64,000 bases of DNA from Grifola frondosa (Eukaryota > Basidiomycota > Agaricomycetes > Polyporales > Grifolaceae). Below, piece by piece: positions 19,474-32,123 of the stretch (the stretch's first letter is position 1; every line of letters begins with the position of its first letter). Position numbers and translations under genes: made by a program. The notes under the pieces were generated by a model that was given only the letters and a program-made list of their open reading frames with translations, did no database searches and was not told the origin of the DNA. The stretch spans positions 1 to 64,000 of the forward strand of contig LUGG01000043.1 in the NCBI GenBank assembly GCA_001683735.1. Reading direction: 5' to 3'.

Positions 19474-22090
19474 ATGTCCTTCTTGCTCAGGTTCCTGCCG
19501 TCTCGCAATGCTGGGCGTGTCCAAAACACTCTTCAGCCTGACGCGGGCAGTTACCATCTTGAAGACGCGAAGTCTACCGCAAGTGGCTCTTCGCTGAAAG
19601 GCAGCGAGGAAGCAGCCTCCAGTCTTCATTCTGGACCCGAGGCTGGTGAACTTACACTGGATGAAGATATCTTCTTGTCTCGATCTCGAGAACCGGGTTG
19701 AGTTCTGACGACGTGTCACGGTGTAGATGCTGCAGGGGGCATGGGACGCCATCTCGGCGTTTTCAGCTGTACTCTCCTGATGTAAGTGGCTGATGGTTTC
19801 CTCTGGTTTTGCTTCACGTACTACACACGGCAGAGTCGGGCGTATCATCGGCACAGGTATCTTTTCCACGCCATCCTCCATCCTTGGTTCCGTTGGATCT
19901 ATAGGCGCCTCCATGATGCTCTGGGTGCCGGGATTCATGCTTTCATTCTGTGAGCTCTTCATCTGGTTGGAGCTGGGCACCATGATCCCTCGTTCCGGCG
20001 GAGAGAAGGTCTACCTTGAAGCGATGTACAAAAAGCCTAGCCATCTTGGCACTCTCATTTTTGCTGCGAATGCAGTGTTGCTCGGGTTCACGTCTTCGGG
20101 ATGCATCGTAGGTGCTATGTTCTGAAGAGACCACTCGATACTGATTGGAGCGCTATGTTTAGGTCTTTGCCAGCAAGTGCGTGTTATTCTTGTTGTACTA
20201 TGTGATGAAGGCCCATTCTATTCTCTAGCATTCTAGTAGCTGCTGGGCAAGAAGCAGACAGATGGGCAACTCGTGGCATAGCACTAGGAGGTAGGATTTT
20301 CTCAATGCGCATCAAGGATTTATTGCGTTTGACCCATACTTCGCAGCGATCTTCTTTGTCGGTTCATCCTTATATTCGTCGTTGTCACTGGCAAGTCTTC
20401 CGCGATCAATACGTATACGCTTGAAGCATTTATCTCTTGGCCCAGGCTGGGTCGTCCTCTCCGGCCACACCCGCGTCAAAGATCCACGCGCGAACTTCAG
20501 GAACTCATTCGCTGGAAGCTCGACCAGCAGTAACGACGTACGTACTTGCGTTTAGTGCCAGCTGCGCGTTTTGACTGACATGCATTCGATACATCAGTAT
20601 GCGACTGCGACCTTCAAGGTCCTAAACGCTTACGCCGGATGGATGGCCCAACGTGAACTACGTCATGAACAACGTCAAGAATCCCGTACGCACGCTAAAA
20701 ATCGCGGGGCCGCTTGGCTTGGGGGTTTGCGCGGTGCTGTATCTCCTCGCCAACGTGGCGTACTTTGCGTAAGTCACGATGTGGACTCGTGGCGGTAGTT
20801 TCTGATGGTGTCGCAGTGCTGCTCCTAAAGAGGAGATCAACAACAGCGGGGTTACTGTGGCTTCGCTATTTTTCAGCAAGGTGTTTGGGACGGAGCACAG
20901 AGAGTGCTGATGACCTTCGTTGCACTTAGGTTTGTCAAAGCCTGTATTGATGTATTCGAATATTATGCTGATGTGTATATGTAGTGCATTAGAGTACGTT
21001 GTTCCTGCAGTTTGTCAGCGTCGCAATCTAACCTTGCTCTCCTCGATTCGATCTCTCTGATGATAGAGTGAGCATTATGGATGCTCTGTTTGTATATGTA
21101 CTCAAATTGCTCTTTCGTAGAACGTTATCACGGTTGTGAGTAACGTCAACAGGCTATCCAGGAATATTCCTAATCGTTGGTGCTTCTGAATGAAGGCTTT
21201 CTCTGCGGCTCGAGTAAACCAAGGTAAAAGACAGACACCAGATTCTTTTTGTCTATAGACAGCCAACCTACTTTCCCCGCAGAGCTCGCAAAGGAAGGCA
21301 TTTCCTTCCCATTCAGCAACCGTTTCTGGGCATCGAATTGGCCGACTGGGAAGTCTCCTCTCCCCGGATATATCATTCATCTGATCCCCACCGTAAGAAT
21401 CTGTTCGTTCTTTTGAGGCAGAGAATTTATCTATGCTCAGATCGTTATCATTATCGCTCCCCACCGACGGTGGCTTATCCTTTCATCTTGGACGTCCAGG
21501 GATAACCCATTACAGGTCATCAATTTCGCTATTGTCGTTGTAAGCTGAGAGGCCGTGTTCCTCGTAAGTTTAATTAATTTTTAATGATCACCGCTAGGGC
21601 TTGTTCTGGCTCAGGTGGCGGAGACCGGATATCGAACGACCATTTAAAGGTCCATGACATTTGCTTAGACTTAAAAAGGATGCTCGGGCTAACTGCTTCT
21701 CAGTATGGTGGCCCGTCGCAATATTCTTCTTGGCGGCTTCGACATTCCGTACGTTCGTCCCACTCTTCCAGCTAGGATGCGCCTAATGCTATCTGGCTTC
21801 TTAGTGCTTGTTGCCACCTTCCTGCGCCCAGCCAACCGTATCGGCGATACGCCACCCCTCCCGTACTGGCTGTGCGTCATCCTGACTGACTTCAATATTT
21901 CCCGTCCTGACATGAGACGTTTATTAGATATTGTATTGTTGGTATTGCCGTGCTCCTCTTCGGTGTCATCTACTGGGCAGGATGGAGAGTTGTACCTAGA
22001 TGGCTAGGATACGAGCTCGTGCCTCAAAAAGAAGTCTTGTCCGATGGAACAGTAGTTACACTGGTATGTCGCGCACCTGGCTCAATCTTC
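19474..22090 (+). pseudogene. Mup1-type (methionine/high-affinity) amino-acid permease, frameshifted
   Basis: APC-superfamily plasma-membrane permease. Starts MSFLLRFLPSRN. After introns it reads GRIIGTGIFSTPSSILGS, LGTMIPRSGGEKVYLEAMY, LGFTSSGCI, then VFASNILVAAGQEADRW, NSFAGSSTSSND, KVLNAYAGW, NVNYVMNNVKNPVRTLKIAG, EEINNSGVTVASLFFSKVFG, ARVNQ, ELAKEGI, RFWASNWPTG, GLFWLRWRRPDIERPFK, DTPPLPYWL and GYELVPQKEVLSDGTVVTL. A 4-bp tandem duplication at 20,636-20,645 (GGATGGATGG) shifts the frame between NAYAGW and NVNY. Further shifts lie near 20,893, 21,460 and 21,505. Part of one membrane segment after residue ~160 also seems lost. Splice sites are mostly conserved, which suggests recent loss. 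Confidence 0.8.
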
Positions 22091-22357
22091 ATCTTACTAA
22101 CAAATGCCGCGCTAGTCCACATACAAAAAGATTCAATGACTTTGCCTCGGGACATATATGTAACAAGCTACACAGGATATAAATGTCTATGATGGGTATG
22201 AAAAAATATCATCAGACGAGTCGCACATGATACATAACCTGTCTTGTGATACAATATTGGGTATATCCGGTAAAAGGTCTTTGGTATCAAGGTATCGAGA
22301 ACTGCAAAAGAGGTCCACGTCAAAACAACACTACCGCGCCCTGTTTCAATGCCGATT

Positions 22358-24407
22358 CATAGATCAAATATATCGTCCAAATTCTGGTAGCGGGGGGTCA
22401 GTACAGATATCAGCCTTCCGAGTTGAAAGACGCACGAGTCGTTTCTGACTTCCGAGCTGTGAGAGAACGAGAATTCCATGCATTATACATGCTTGAAAAC
22501 GATATAGACATACCTGCGGGTCCTGGAAATTACAAAATTCCAGAAGGGGTTCGTAGTCATACGAGGTAGGATGCTCCTCCGACCGAGCGCGCCGCTTCCT
22601 CTCGCAAAGGCTCCGCCATTCCCTCTTGCTCCAATCATGTAACATGAGTGCATTTTCATGAAGGAAATGACTATAATCATAAGGTGATTGTGAGAAATGA
22701 AGAATTTGTGTCGAGTCGAAGTAAACTCACCCCAAACGCGTCACCAATGCTCTGTAGGTTGGACGAGGGTTCTCATCTACAAACAGAGACGAAGTGAAAT
22801 TGCACCATGCACGAATGACAACCTCTAGATATACTGACCTAGCAGACGCACGAGCTTCTAGGTGAAGAGAACAAAAAAAAATATTCAATGGAAAGCACTT
22901 GAATCTCATTGTGACACCGACCTGCGTCATGGAGACCCCATCCGGACTTTCCCAGCTGACCTGTGCATCGGCACAAGAGCTTAGTGAGACCTGATATTAT
23001 CGTTCTGAGCCTACATATGTAATCATGAAGGGCGATAGACCCACCACAAAGGGTTTCAACGTCGGACTTTGAGGACAATACCCTGTACACTTCCGGAAAG
23101 GTACGGGCGACATACATCTTGGGATGTCTGGTCCAAAATCGCCAAACTGCCCCTCTTTTGGCTGCTTCTCCATGCTGCTGAGGGGACGAGCAGCATCCGA
23201 AGAAGAAGGATGCAGCGTTTGATGAGAGCGCATCGATGAGGTGCGGCTCTGGACAAGGATCTTGCGCGGTTGTCCAGCCGAGCTCTCCAGGAAATCGAGT
23301 GAAATATTCCGTGTTCGTACCGAGGCGCCGCTAACGCGTTCGCGATGGTAGACTCGCATCGTCGTCTGACTCCCACCTACACGAATCCTTCATCTTAGAA
23401 TAGATGCATGCGTTTGACCGATATGTTCACTCGCCTGCTGCGTTCCTGCGTACTGCACCAAATAAATTAGTTACATTGCGGAATAGAAAGATGGGCATAT
23501 CACCATTATTTAGCAGTTTTGACTCCGGCTTACGTTGGCCCTTGTTCACCCAGGGGACATAGACTTGATTACAGAGATCATGTTCCAGATCCAGTAGGGT
23601 GCCCGAATGGCACGAGTCAAAAATAGCGGTCAGCCGCGCGCCAATGGGCAGGGGCTCGACGAGGAGTTTCTTAAGCTCCTATGAACAACTAAATTAGATA
23701 TAATATACGCATGATCGCACATGGGGATCTACGTTGTCTAAGATTAATTTATGATAGCCTTGGGGAGCTAGCCCTTCGTGATCTAATGGAAGGATGACTG
23801 CGGAGATAACGTGAGGGAACTCAAAGGCATCGAGTTGAGTACCGTACTCACCTTCATCCATGCCGTCGTCCTCGCTGACGGATTTGGTAGGGATCTGGTC
23901 CCCATGCCCAGAGTCTGAACTCCGAAACATCAGTTCGGACCCCAAACGTATGTCGCAGAAAGAAATTTACAAAGAAAAGTGAAGTGATCGCCAGACTGCG
24001 CATCCTTCACAAGATTTTCTAACTCGCGTCTCTATATAGGCATTTTTAAAGGCAAAAGTCGTAGATCAAAACGGCGAGATTCACTTACGATGTTGTTGCT
24101 AGTGGGCTGCAGGTGATTATCACCTTGTCGATCTGACATAAGCGTAATATTTGCTGCCGGGTAGTTGTAGTGTTCTAACGACCCAGGCCATCGCAAATAA
24201 GGCAGCAAAGAAGCGAACAAGCTCACTGATGAGGAGGTTCCGAAAGTCCGTAGCATCTTTATAAGGTCCAAGTAAACTTCCGATTCCTGGTGCTTCTCCA
24301 GATGTAGAAGTCCCGCCATAGTTGATTCCGACAATGAGGGCTTTCTTTCTCCCCTCACGGTGACGAGGGTGAGAAGCAGGCCGACCATAGCGAGAATCAG
24401 CACTCAT
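22358..24407 (-). CDS. Metacaspase MC1 (caspase-like cysteine protease), 14 exons
   Basis: Clan CD cysteine protease that cleaves after Arg/Lys and is tied to stress responses and cell death in fungi. Starts at 24,407 ([10 protein letters not shown]); the core begins [13 protein letters not shown]. The catalytic His lies in YSGHGDQ (about 23,896-23,915) and the catalytic Cys in [15 protein letters not shown] (about 23,601-23,618). A Ser-rich linker ([19 protein letters not shown]) and a C-terminal part ending NLDDIFDL follow. Every exon can be joined in frame with GT..AG introns, and the exon plan is the same as in MC2 at 34,237. No proline-rich N-terminal prodomain. A TATA motif lies about 100 bp upstream. 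It converges with the permease pseudogene. Looks intact. Confidence 0.9.
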
Positions 24408-24507
24408 GACCGGTCAGCTGCAGAGTCGAAGTCGAGCAAGTTCCCACACGACTTGGACGACTGCAGTTGACGAGACTCGGGGCGGATACAACTGCACGAT
24501 AGTCCTG

Positions 24508-24515
24508 TATATATA
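24508..24515 (-). promoter_or_regulatory. TATA motif upstream of metacaspase MC1
   Basis: TATATATA on the minus strand, about 100 bp upstream of the MC1 start codon, a plausible core promoter distance. Confidence 0.4.
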
Positions 24516-26095
24516 GTGCCCATGAAGGGCGGTGTAGAACCAGTGACAGCATAGCAAGTGACAACTGTCATAAAGTCGAACTGAACAGGATTGCGGAACG
24601 CCGGAGGGTATGACTCGTGAGGCTTCCATGGAACACAACCGCCAGGGCGGGGAGTCCTATGTATGAGTGGAGCAAGACACTACTATACGAACGGTAGGCA
24701 TTGCCTGCACAGTATTTGGTTAGATTATTGTAAACGTAAACGAGCACTGTCATGTAATTCTGGGATTTTGTATTCGCTCTAAAGGATCGAGATGTTCAAA
24801 CGGATTGCTCATAAAAGGGTTACAACTTAACGCCGGACGATAATTAGCACTTACCAGGGTGAACATGTCAGTAAAGGTTGCTTGTCACCGCCTGCATTCC
24901 TGTACAACGAGGAAAATCGTCAAATCCTTGCTGTGGGGAATTGGTTATCCGCGCACGTTGCTTGGCTCTTGAGAAGGGACCTCGATCGTAGCAAGGATTA
25001 TGTTCCTACTGGTATGATCGCCGACGCAGACGAAGTTACAATGTCTACATCCTGATAATTCCATCAGTGCGTCACGTTTAGGACCTCACTCGGATTGCAG
25101 TGCAGACCTTGTTCCAAGATATCTAAATTTTGACCTGGACTCTCCCCTCGCTACGTACGGGGAATGAATCGTACTGTATAATTCTGTGGGAGTGACGTCT
25201 GAAATTACTTTATTCTGGACTCAATATGCATAGTCGAAGGATAAAAACTCACAAAAAGGAAAAATGAATCTCCAGACTATATGCCGTTCTTCAGATCGTG
25301 CACCTAGATTCTATTGTCGCGTCAGATTGAAAACAACACCAGGAAGATCTACTTACAATACTAGTGCGCGTGAATTCTAGATGAAAATCATTCTGCACAT
25401 TCAAGTCTGAATAACCATAACGATCTGCAAAAGAATATGCAACGTTATGAGATATAACGAAAATGAAGACAACTAAGCTTGCCAAGCAGGAGTAGGCGAG
25501 AAGCCTCCAGCTGAATACCCCTTGAAGTCCTCATAAACGTTTCGCAATAATCGATTGCACTGAGGAGCATCTTGTCCTTGTCTGGACGTATAGGTTGAAG
25601 CCGGCGGTGGGAGGTATCATTTTCCAGGTCCGGGTTTAGAATGGCGCAGGCCGTGATGCAGAGTGATCAGGTCAACGTCCTATATTGGAAGATGCAAATA
25701 CGGCGCAGGATTGTTGTAGAACAGAATCCCAGTGTCGAACTTCGAATGACGGAGCCTTCGCGAACCCTCGCACAGCCTTCGTTGAGTAATGCATAGAAAG
25801 CCTGAGCTCCATTCAAGACACTGGGATGTGGTCGCTTCGATGGCCAGTCAAACTCCAAGCGCAAGTCCTCGCATGGTCAAACTGATTTCCGCGCCAAGGC
25901 ATAATTCCCAAGGATGCGAAAAAGCGCCGACGGTTTTACGGATGATACCTTACATGAGCATCTTAACTTGAGGTCATCGTATGTTGGCGTCTGGCGAATA
26001 TCGAAGACATGAATCCGTCAAGCTCGTTCCACGTCATTTTCCCTAGCTATAAAATGTTGGCCAGTCGATCAAGAGATGTCACATACATGTATATT
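24516..26095. other. Intergenic region between MC1 and BUB3
   Basis: About 1.6 kb with only short open frames (60-74 codons) lacking recognisable motifs. It contains the promoter side of MC1 and the 3' side of the BUB3 copy. Confidence 0.5.
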
Positions 26096-27886
26096 CTAGC
26101 TTCCTGTCCACCCTTTTGGCTACGATTGTCGTGACTTGTCAAAAGAGCTCTTCGACGCGTGACGTTCTGACACTCTCACCTTGACCTCCTCTCCGGTGGT
26201 CCTAATATACACGGCAGGCCTCTCTGCCGTTTTCGCGCCCTCCTCGCCCTCCTCCCATGTATAACTGACGCCAACGGCTAGCTTCGTGCCATCGCAGTTG
26301 AACGCGACCGAGGGGACAGCAGAGTGATACTTCGGGTACTGGCGCAAGCGCTTCTTCAATTTATGATCCCAGATGGAAACGGTACCATCAGAGCCAGCGG
26401 ATGCAAAGGTGTTGTAGCTAAGGATGAATACAAATTCCGGTGAAAAACTATCAGAGAAGAGTTCGAGCGTATTGCTTACATTGGGTGGAATGCAAGCGCG
26501 TTGACAGGCCAGACATGATCCACATTGTCGATCGTCTGGCGGTGGCATTTGAACGCATACTTCTTGTCTTGAGCTTCCGGGCTGGGATCTAAATATTCGA
26601 CCGCTATTCTCCCCTCAACTGACGCAGTAGCATAACCTAATGACGTCGTAACAAGGAACAACGCAAGGTCAATGCCATGCACCAGCAGTAAGCCATGACA
26701 AACCTTGACCGTCTGCCATGCATGCGAGAAGCCCTTGTCATAAACTTGAGACTACTTCCCTTGTTTGTGCTGGAGAGTCCATCTTCCGAATATCATAAAG
26801 TGGAAGAGTCGGCTCGCCATGGCTACGACGAGGTTGTAGTTGACAAGATCCATATTATACACTCTTTCTGGGAGGTCATATGATGCTTGTTGTGGAGACG
26901 ATGCGCGGGGGTCCCAGAAACGCAGCGTTCGATCCCAAGACCCTGTGATGAGTGTATCTGGACATTTCGTCACGATGAGTAAATACGCCCCGTGACAAAT
27001 AATGGCGACGTACTGAGTTCGCGTGAGAAGTTCATGCTCGATATCGGGTCTGAATGTTGACCGAGATGGTTGATTTTCTCCGTCTCCAAATTGAGCCTGA
27101 ATGATTATGATGAAATTCAACGCAAAAGCATATGGAGTAAGATGTAGACTGACTCTCTGACAGATGTATCTAGGCCACCGCTGTATGCATGACTCGTCCG
27201 CGAAACAACAAGTCAAGACGGCGGCCCGGTGTCAAACTTCGATTTCTGCTCATTGGCCGCAATGTCATAGAATCTGACAGTCTGAAAGATATGTTGGGTT
27301 AGTAAGGTACTACAGATCAAAGGGGAAGAGGAACTAGGCGGTTTGAAAATAGCAGGGCCCGGCGGTATGTAGAGCTCTGAGGAACCAAACAGAGGACGAT
27401 GGATGTATTCGGATCAGGACTGGTCATATAGATACCAGACTGTCGGCAGCCTCCTCCGAAAAATGTTGTCATATACCGCTCAATCAAATGGAACGCCTTA
27501 ATTAACTTCACCAATGGCGCACGCTGATATAATGTGTCAAAACAACACCTATCAGTCCGTTCCAACACCGATATGCGCAGAAAGACCATCCCTACGGGTG
27601 AACCCCCAAATAACTAGTATCCTCAAGGTACCAGGTACTGGCGCACTTCCTCGACTATGGTCACTCACGGCAAGACATATCCAAGACCTCCCCATTTCCC
27701 CCGGAAAGAGAAGAAACATCGACTCACCGTATCCCATGACGAAACAAGGAGTTGCGAAGGATTTGTGGGAGAAAACCGAACAGCGGATATGCTATCAAAT
27801 GGTGGAGAGTTGAGTTCGATTTGTTCTGCGACAACAGTTTCAGCATCGCGAACATCGGATTCCGAGCAGCCAAACGAACCAGCCAT
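26096..27886 (-). pseudogene. bub3: BUB3 (WD40 spindle-checkpoint protein) copy with single-base frameshifts
   Basis: BUB3 is a seven-bladed WD40 protein of the mitotic checkpoint. Exon 1 gives SPPFDSISAVRFSPTNPSQL and LVSSWDT; after a 446-nt intron, TVRFYDIAANEQKSKFD. Later: VLTCCFAD, GGLDTSVRE, HLGQHSDPISSMNFSRE, LITGSWDRTLRFWDPRA, LPERVYNMDLVNYNLVVAM, then [57 protein letters not shown] and a last exon PKGWTGS ending at 26,096. Relative to the family, single bases are missing near 27,237, 27,190 and 26,795 and one is extra near 26,730. The C-terminal half is perfectly readable. Either a young pseudogene or sequence errors in an essential gene. Confidence 0.8.
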
Positions 27887-28425
27887 GAGACGGAAGGCGC
27901 GAGGATATATGTCAAATCACTGGCAGAGCAAATAGCAGATACACGAACTGATATCCTTGTAAGCCCAGATACGAGTTATCAATACAACCACAAGCTAAGT
28001 AGAATGAAGAAAACGGTCGCCACAGGCGCGCCGATTGTATATTTGACTTTGTTGTGACATATTAGAATCACAAGGCGATGCCAAACAACTCCTCCGATCA
28101 TCATTACGTAACCAGCGCCACCGCGTCTAAGACTATTCACTCTGTAACAGGGTCGCAGAGATGCTCGACTACAATTGAGCAAAAACAATTCGAAACAACA
28201 ATCTATAATTTCTCTTCGAGTACACATAATAAGCATTGACGAGTAGAATAACGGTGATGGTTGCGGTGGTTATAGTACAACAAGCTAAAACACAATTCTC
28301 CGCCCTTTCGCATAATAAGCGAGATATAAGGACCGTAGTAATGACAGAATATTATAACTGGAACAAGGACTCCACAAGCCATGCAATAAGAATACATCAG
28401 AGGCGTCTGAAACGTTCAGATATCC

Positions 28426-29237
28426 TCACAACGCCCGCACGACGTCGACCATAAATGCCTCGCCTGCACGCTTCCCGTACGGAATATCGTGTCCGACGGC
28501 AGGCAGCAGACCGAGGAACACCCTCCTATCGCCGAGGAAGTCAATCCGCCTTATGCCGTACCTCTCGTCCTCAGCGCGGGCGAACGGGTCGACGACCCTA
28601 GCGAGACGCGCCCGGAATGCATCCTGCAACGCCTCGCGTTCGCGACGGGGAAGATCGCGATATTCACCGCGCTCCACCGAAATGCGCAACGTCCGATACA
28701 ACTCGTAGAGGACGTCGCGCACAGTGACGTAGGGCAATGTCGTCGGGACGATTTCGATGTCTCGTGGAAGTTGATGAAGCCTTAGAGTAATGGTGCGCAG
28801 CGGTACGTGTGCCCCGTTGTCCACATACGCAGCAGCGTATCTCTCCAGATCAGGTTTGGACAAGACTTGAGCGCGCGAGAAGCCAGTCGCGCTTCCCAGT
28901 CTGATGTTGTTGGGGTGTACCATGAGGTCCCAGATGAGCGGAGGGAACGCCGATCCCTCAGGCCGAGCTAAAATTGGATCGAGCCAGACCTGAACGCTTC
29001 TTGGAGGAGGCATCGGCGGAGATACCATGGGGCCATAGCATACGAGGTAGTGTAATAACTTGGTGAGGGGATATATTGCGGTGGGATAAACGAGAAAATT
29101 TGGGGCGGTGACACTGGAATTTGTAACGGTGTAGAAGGGCCCGCAGATGAAGAGAGCGTCGAAGTAGAATACGACGGAGACGGTGTAGCCGGTGCGATCC
29201 AATCAGCGAAGCGTACGTGTTTCTTGTTGGAGGCCAT
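28426..29237 (-). pseudogene. DUF6699 protein 1, one frameshift in a C-run
   Basis: DUF6699 is a domain of unknown function, expanded in Agaricomycetes. The start at 29,237 gives MASNKKHVRFADW, the usual Lys-His-Val-Arg-Phe N-terminus, then a Ser/Pro-rich stretch. The conserved C-terminal domain lies in another phase: PRSVQVWLDPILA, PLIWDLMV, TLPYVTVRDVLYELYRTLRI, RIDFLGDRRVFLGL. The phase change falls at about 29,030-29,040, at GGCCCCATGG, so one base in the C-run is likely gained or lost. No intron with GT..AG that would fix the frame is apparent. It mirrors DUF6699-2 at 32,124 on the other strand. Confidence 0.75.
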
Positions 29238-32123
29238 ACACCTAGTGGCTGAGAGAGATGTCGCTGCAGAGAGAGCCGCTAGAGATGAAGATAGGAGTGC
29301 TGCGAAGTAGTAGTTGGGTAGTTGGTCTGGATGTAAATGGGGAGGCAAACAAGCCGCTGCGTTAAATACCAGCGATTTCAATCTCAGCCGGAGCCACAAC
29401 AGAGAGGCACGTGAATCATGCTTTGACAAAGAGGCCTGAGAAAGAGAATCCGTCGGCTCTGGCCCTAGAAATGGAGAATAGGCCAAAGAATGGCGTGGCC
29501 ACATGAACCGGTGCTACGTCGAATGACAAAGAGGAAAAGACCTATGGCGCATCCTGTGTCGGCACGGCCTGCAGTCTCGGAGCCTCATGTAGAGCGACAA
29601 ATGTGCCTCAATATATTCTGTCCTGCAGCACAGGAGTCGGGAGGGCGGGAATGGAGCAAGTGGCAGCACAGGCGGACGTCGGTGCACCCCTGAAATGGAA
29701 ATGATGAACTACAGCCACAACATTTGTCAGGCAGCCCATCCATTTAAGGGACATCAGAATCAGCGCAGTGGCACATCCACGAGCTTTGTGCACAGACGGC
29801 CATAGCAAGACTGCTGCGCAACCACACATAGAGTTCGACGGCACTCCAGACCCCGAACTGACAAAGAATGTCAACGCAATAGCGGCCAGAATGACAGGCA
29901 CAGTGCTGTTTTATCCCGTTCAAGCATTTTTCTGAAACAGCACCCAGAATATGTCACAGAGTAAAGAGACCGAGAGGCGTAAGGCGAACGAGGGGCCTTT
30001 GTCGTAGCGGGTTAGAGGTAACAAAGGAGCTAGTAGAGCTTATCAGCGAGCAACGCAACGATGAGCAGTCGCAAACATTGATGCAAAGCGTGTCTATGAC
30101 AAGTTGTTGGCGACATGTTGTTGATCTACCCGCGCTCAGGTTGCTGTACAACGCAGTGCTGCTCGACGACCGTGGATGATCAGGTCACGAAGAAAGGTGA
30201 TCGGAGGCACGTGGCGCGTAGAGAAGCCATATCGGGATAAATCAGTTCCACATTGGGTAACTACGAACGCCGCCCCAACAACAGCCCCGCGCTCATCAAC
30301 CACTGCCACTGGTTGTCGCCACTCATAGCCATGAACCAATGGTGAGAGTATTGTTGTCAATACGTGTACCATGAGATATACGGCTCTACTTTGTTCCATC
30401 ATCGCAACACAGATGGAAAAAAAAACCTTACCCTCCAAAGTGGAGGGCCAACTTTCTTCAACTTCGATAAGAACGTAGCGCAGGTTTTCTTGTGACCGCT
30501 ATATTTAGTGCGATTTGACTAAGAAATATAGCAAGACGGGCTATCTTGTTACGCAAGGGATAACCCTCGCCGAGCACCTCGGAGGGCGCATCATCGAGCG
30601 TGGCTTAAGCGGACACTGTTTCATAAGCGCATCTACGTCCCATGCCGTGTTTAACGGACAGATAAGCTGCGACTGCGGGCAGGAATCATGAATACCGAAG
30701 GTCCATAACGTGATATTCCGAAAGTTCCAGCTGCAGCTGGAAAACCAGAAACTCCCTAAAACTGAACAATGTCCGATGTCCGAAACCCCTCTGAGGTCAC
30801 AGTTTTGAATTCCCGGGATGCCGATATAGTCTTATACATTAGGACAGGATCCGAATGTTTGAGGTGGCCAAGGACGGCCGAGAGAACAGAGCCATGACCT
30901 CAGTCGGTACTTAGCTGTGCAATACAACCACACCAGCAAACCGCTGGTAGTGCCTTCGCGGAGCTTCTTGAGCTCGACTAGGACATATATCCTGAAACCA
31001 GTCATAACTGCCAGCGCTCACAGCAAAGAAGAATGGAAGCGACAGAAGCTGCAGTGGCAAGATACACGACCTGTGAACCGCACTTGCGCCACGGTGGGAA
31101 CCGCGCTCCACCAGCGCTCTGATGTGGATCCTAACTGACCCGAGTGTGGCTCACTGAATTTGATCGAGTCGTGAACGCAAGAGCATGAGATCAGCTACCG
31201 CGTGATGGTCACGGCCAGCAGCTGCCTGCGCGACCGCAGTCGACGTGGGGGATCCGAGGCAGAACACGTAGTGGTTGGCAGCTGCCCTCATCCATGATGT
31301 GGGGATATATGTGACAGAGATCATTCCAGACCAGCTTCAAGTTGTATCATGAACTTTGCTGAACATCAGCAGCACCGCAGCCACACATCTCCGGACCTGA
31401 TTCTGGCGTTGCAGATCGTCATGGCAAGAGCAACCCGACTCGGCAGCATGATCTTGCGGCCGCGAGGTCTGGTGCAGTGCGAGTACCTATCACCATGACG
31501 GGAGAAGCGCACTCCAGGACTGAATGGTACGCCATGCTAGTTTGGCTAGAAAGTTCAATATAAACAGTGCCGCGGCGCCAGACAAGCTGAACTCTACGCA
31601 TGCCGACTGAGCAATCTCGAGCCCAAACTACCAAAGATGGTGATGGGCGGGACAGACCTGTGCGAATCAAAATATGTTTTCAGTCGGCTATGCCGTAGCA
31701 GACGCTCGGCAGGCTTGAGTGATTTGCTGCTGTTACCTACCTGTATCATTTCCTGGATTGTTATGAGGGATATCTGCTCAGAGAGGAAACCGGATTACAC
31801 GATAGGATCACGAGGAGATCAAACTTAGCGCGGGCGTCCTAGGATTTGGCACCGCCAACCTTCGAGAAGAGCGCCGAGTCATAACGAGTCGTAACCTCTG
31901 CTAGACCACTACGTGCTGTCGGGAGGGAGGACTGCGCCCGCACAGGAATCCCTACGTGGGGGTGGCGGAGATGGAAGATCTCGCTCCCGAATTCACTGAG
32001 GCTGCGCTTCAGGATCCCCTCTGCTATTTAACCATGCTACCATCCTCTCTTCACCCATCACCCGCATTCGCACCACTCCATAACGACCAATTCCTCACCC
32101 AACACCCATTCTCATTGCTCATC
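29238..32123. other. 2.9-kb intergenic region at the centre of the mirrored gene arrangement
   Basis: No recognised gene. The longest plausible frame is a 100-codon one on the minus strand (30,438 to 30,136; contains EWRQPVAVVDERGAVVGA), without a known family. A TATTTAA at 32,025-32,031 lies about 93 bp upstream of DUF6699-2 and may be its TATA element. Confidence 0.45.
32025..32031 (+). promoter_or_regulatory. TATA-like motif upstream of DUF6699-2
   Basis: TATTTAA about 93 bp before the ATG at 32,124. Confidence 0.3.

Noticed and set aside
28426..29202. 258-codon frame taken as the full DUF6699-1 protein
   Set aside because: Its first third does not resemble the family; the proper N-terminus (MASNKKHVRF) is in another phase, so a frameshift is the better explanation.
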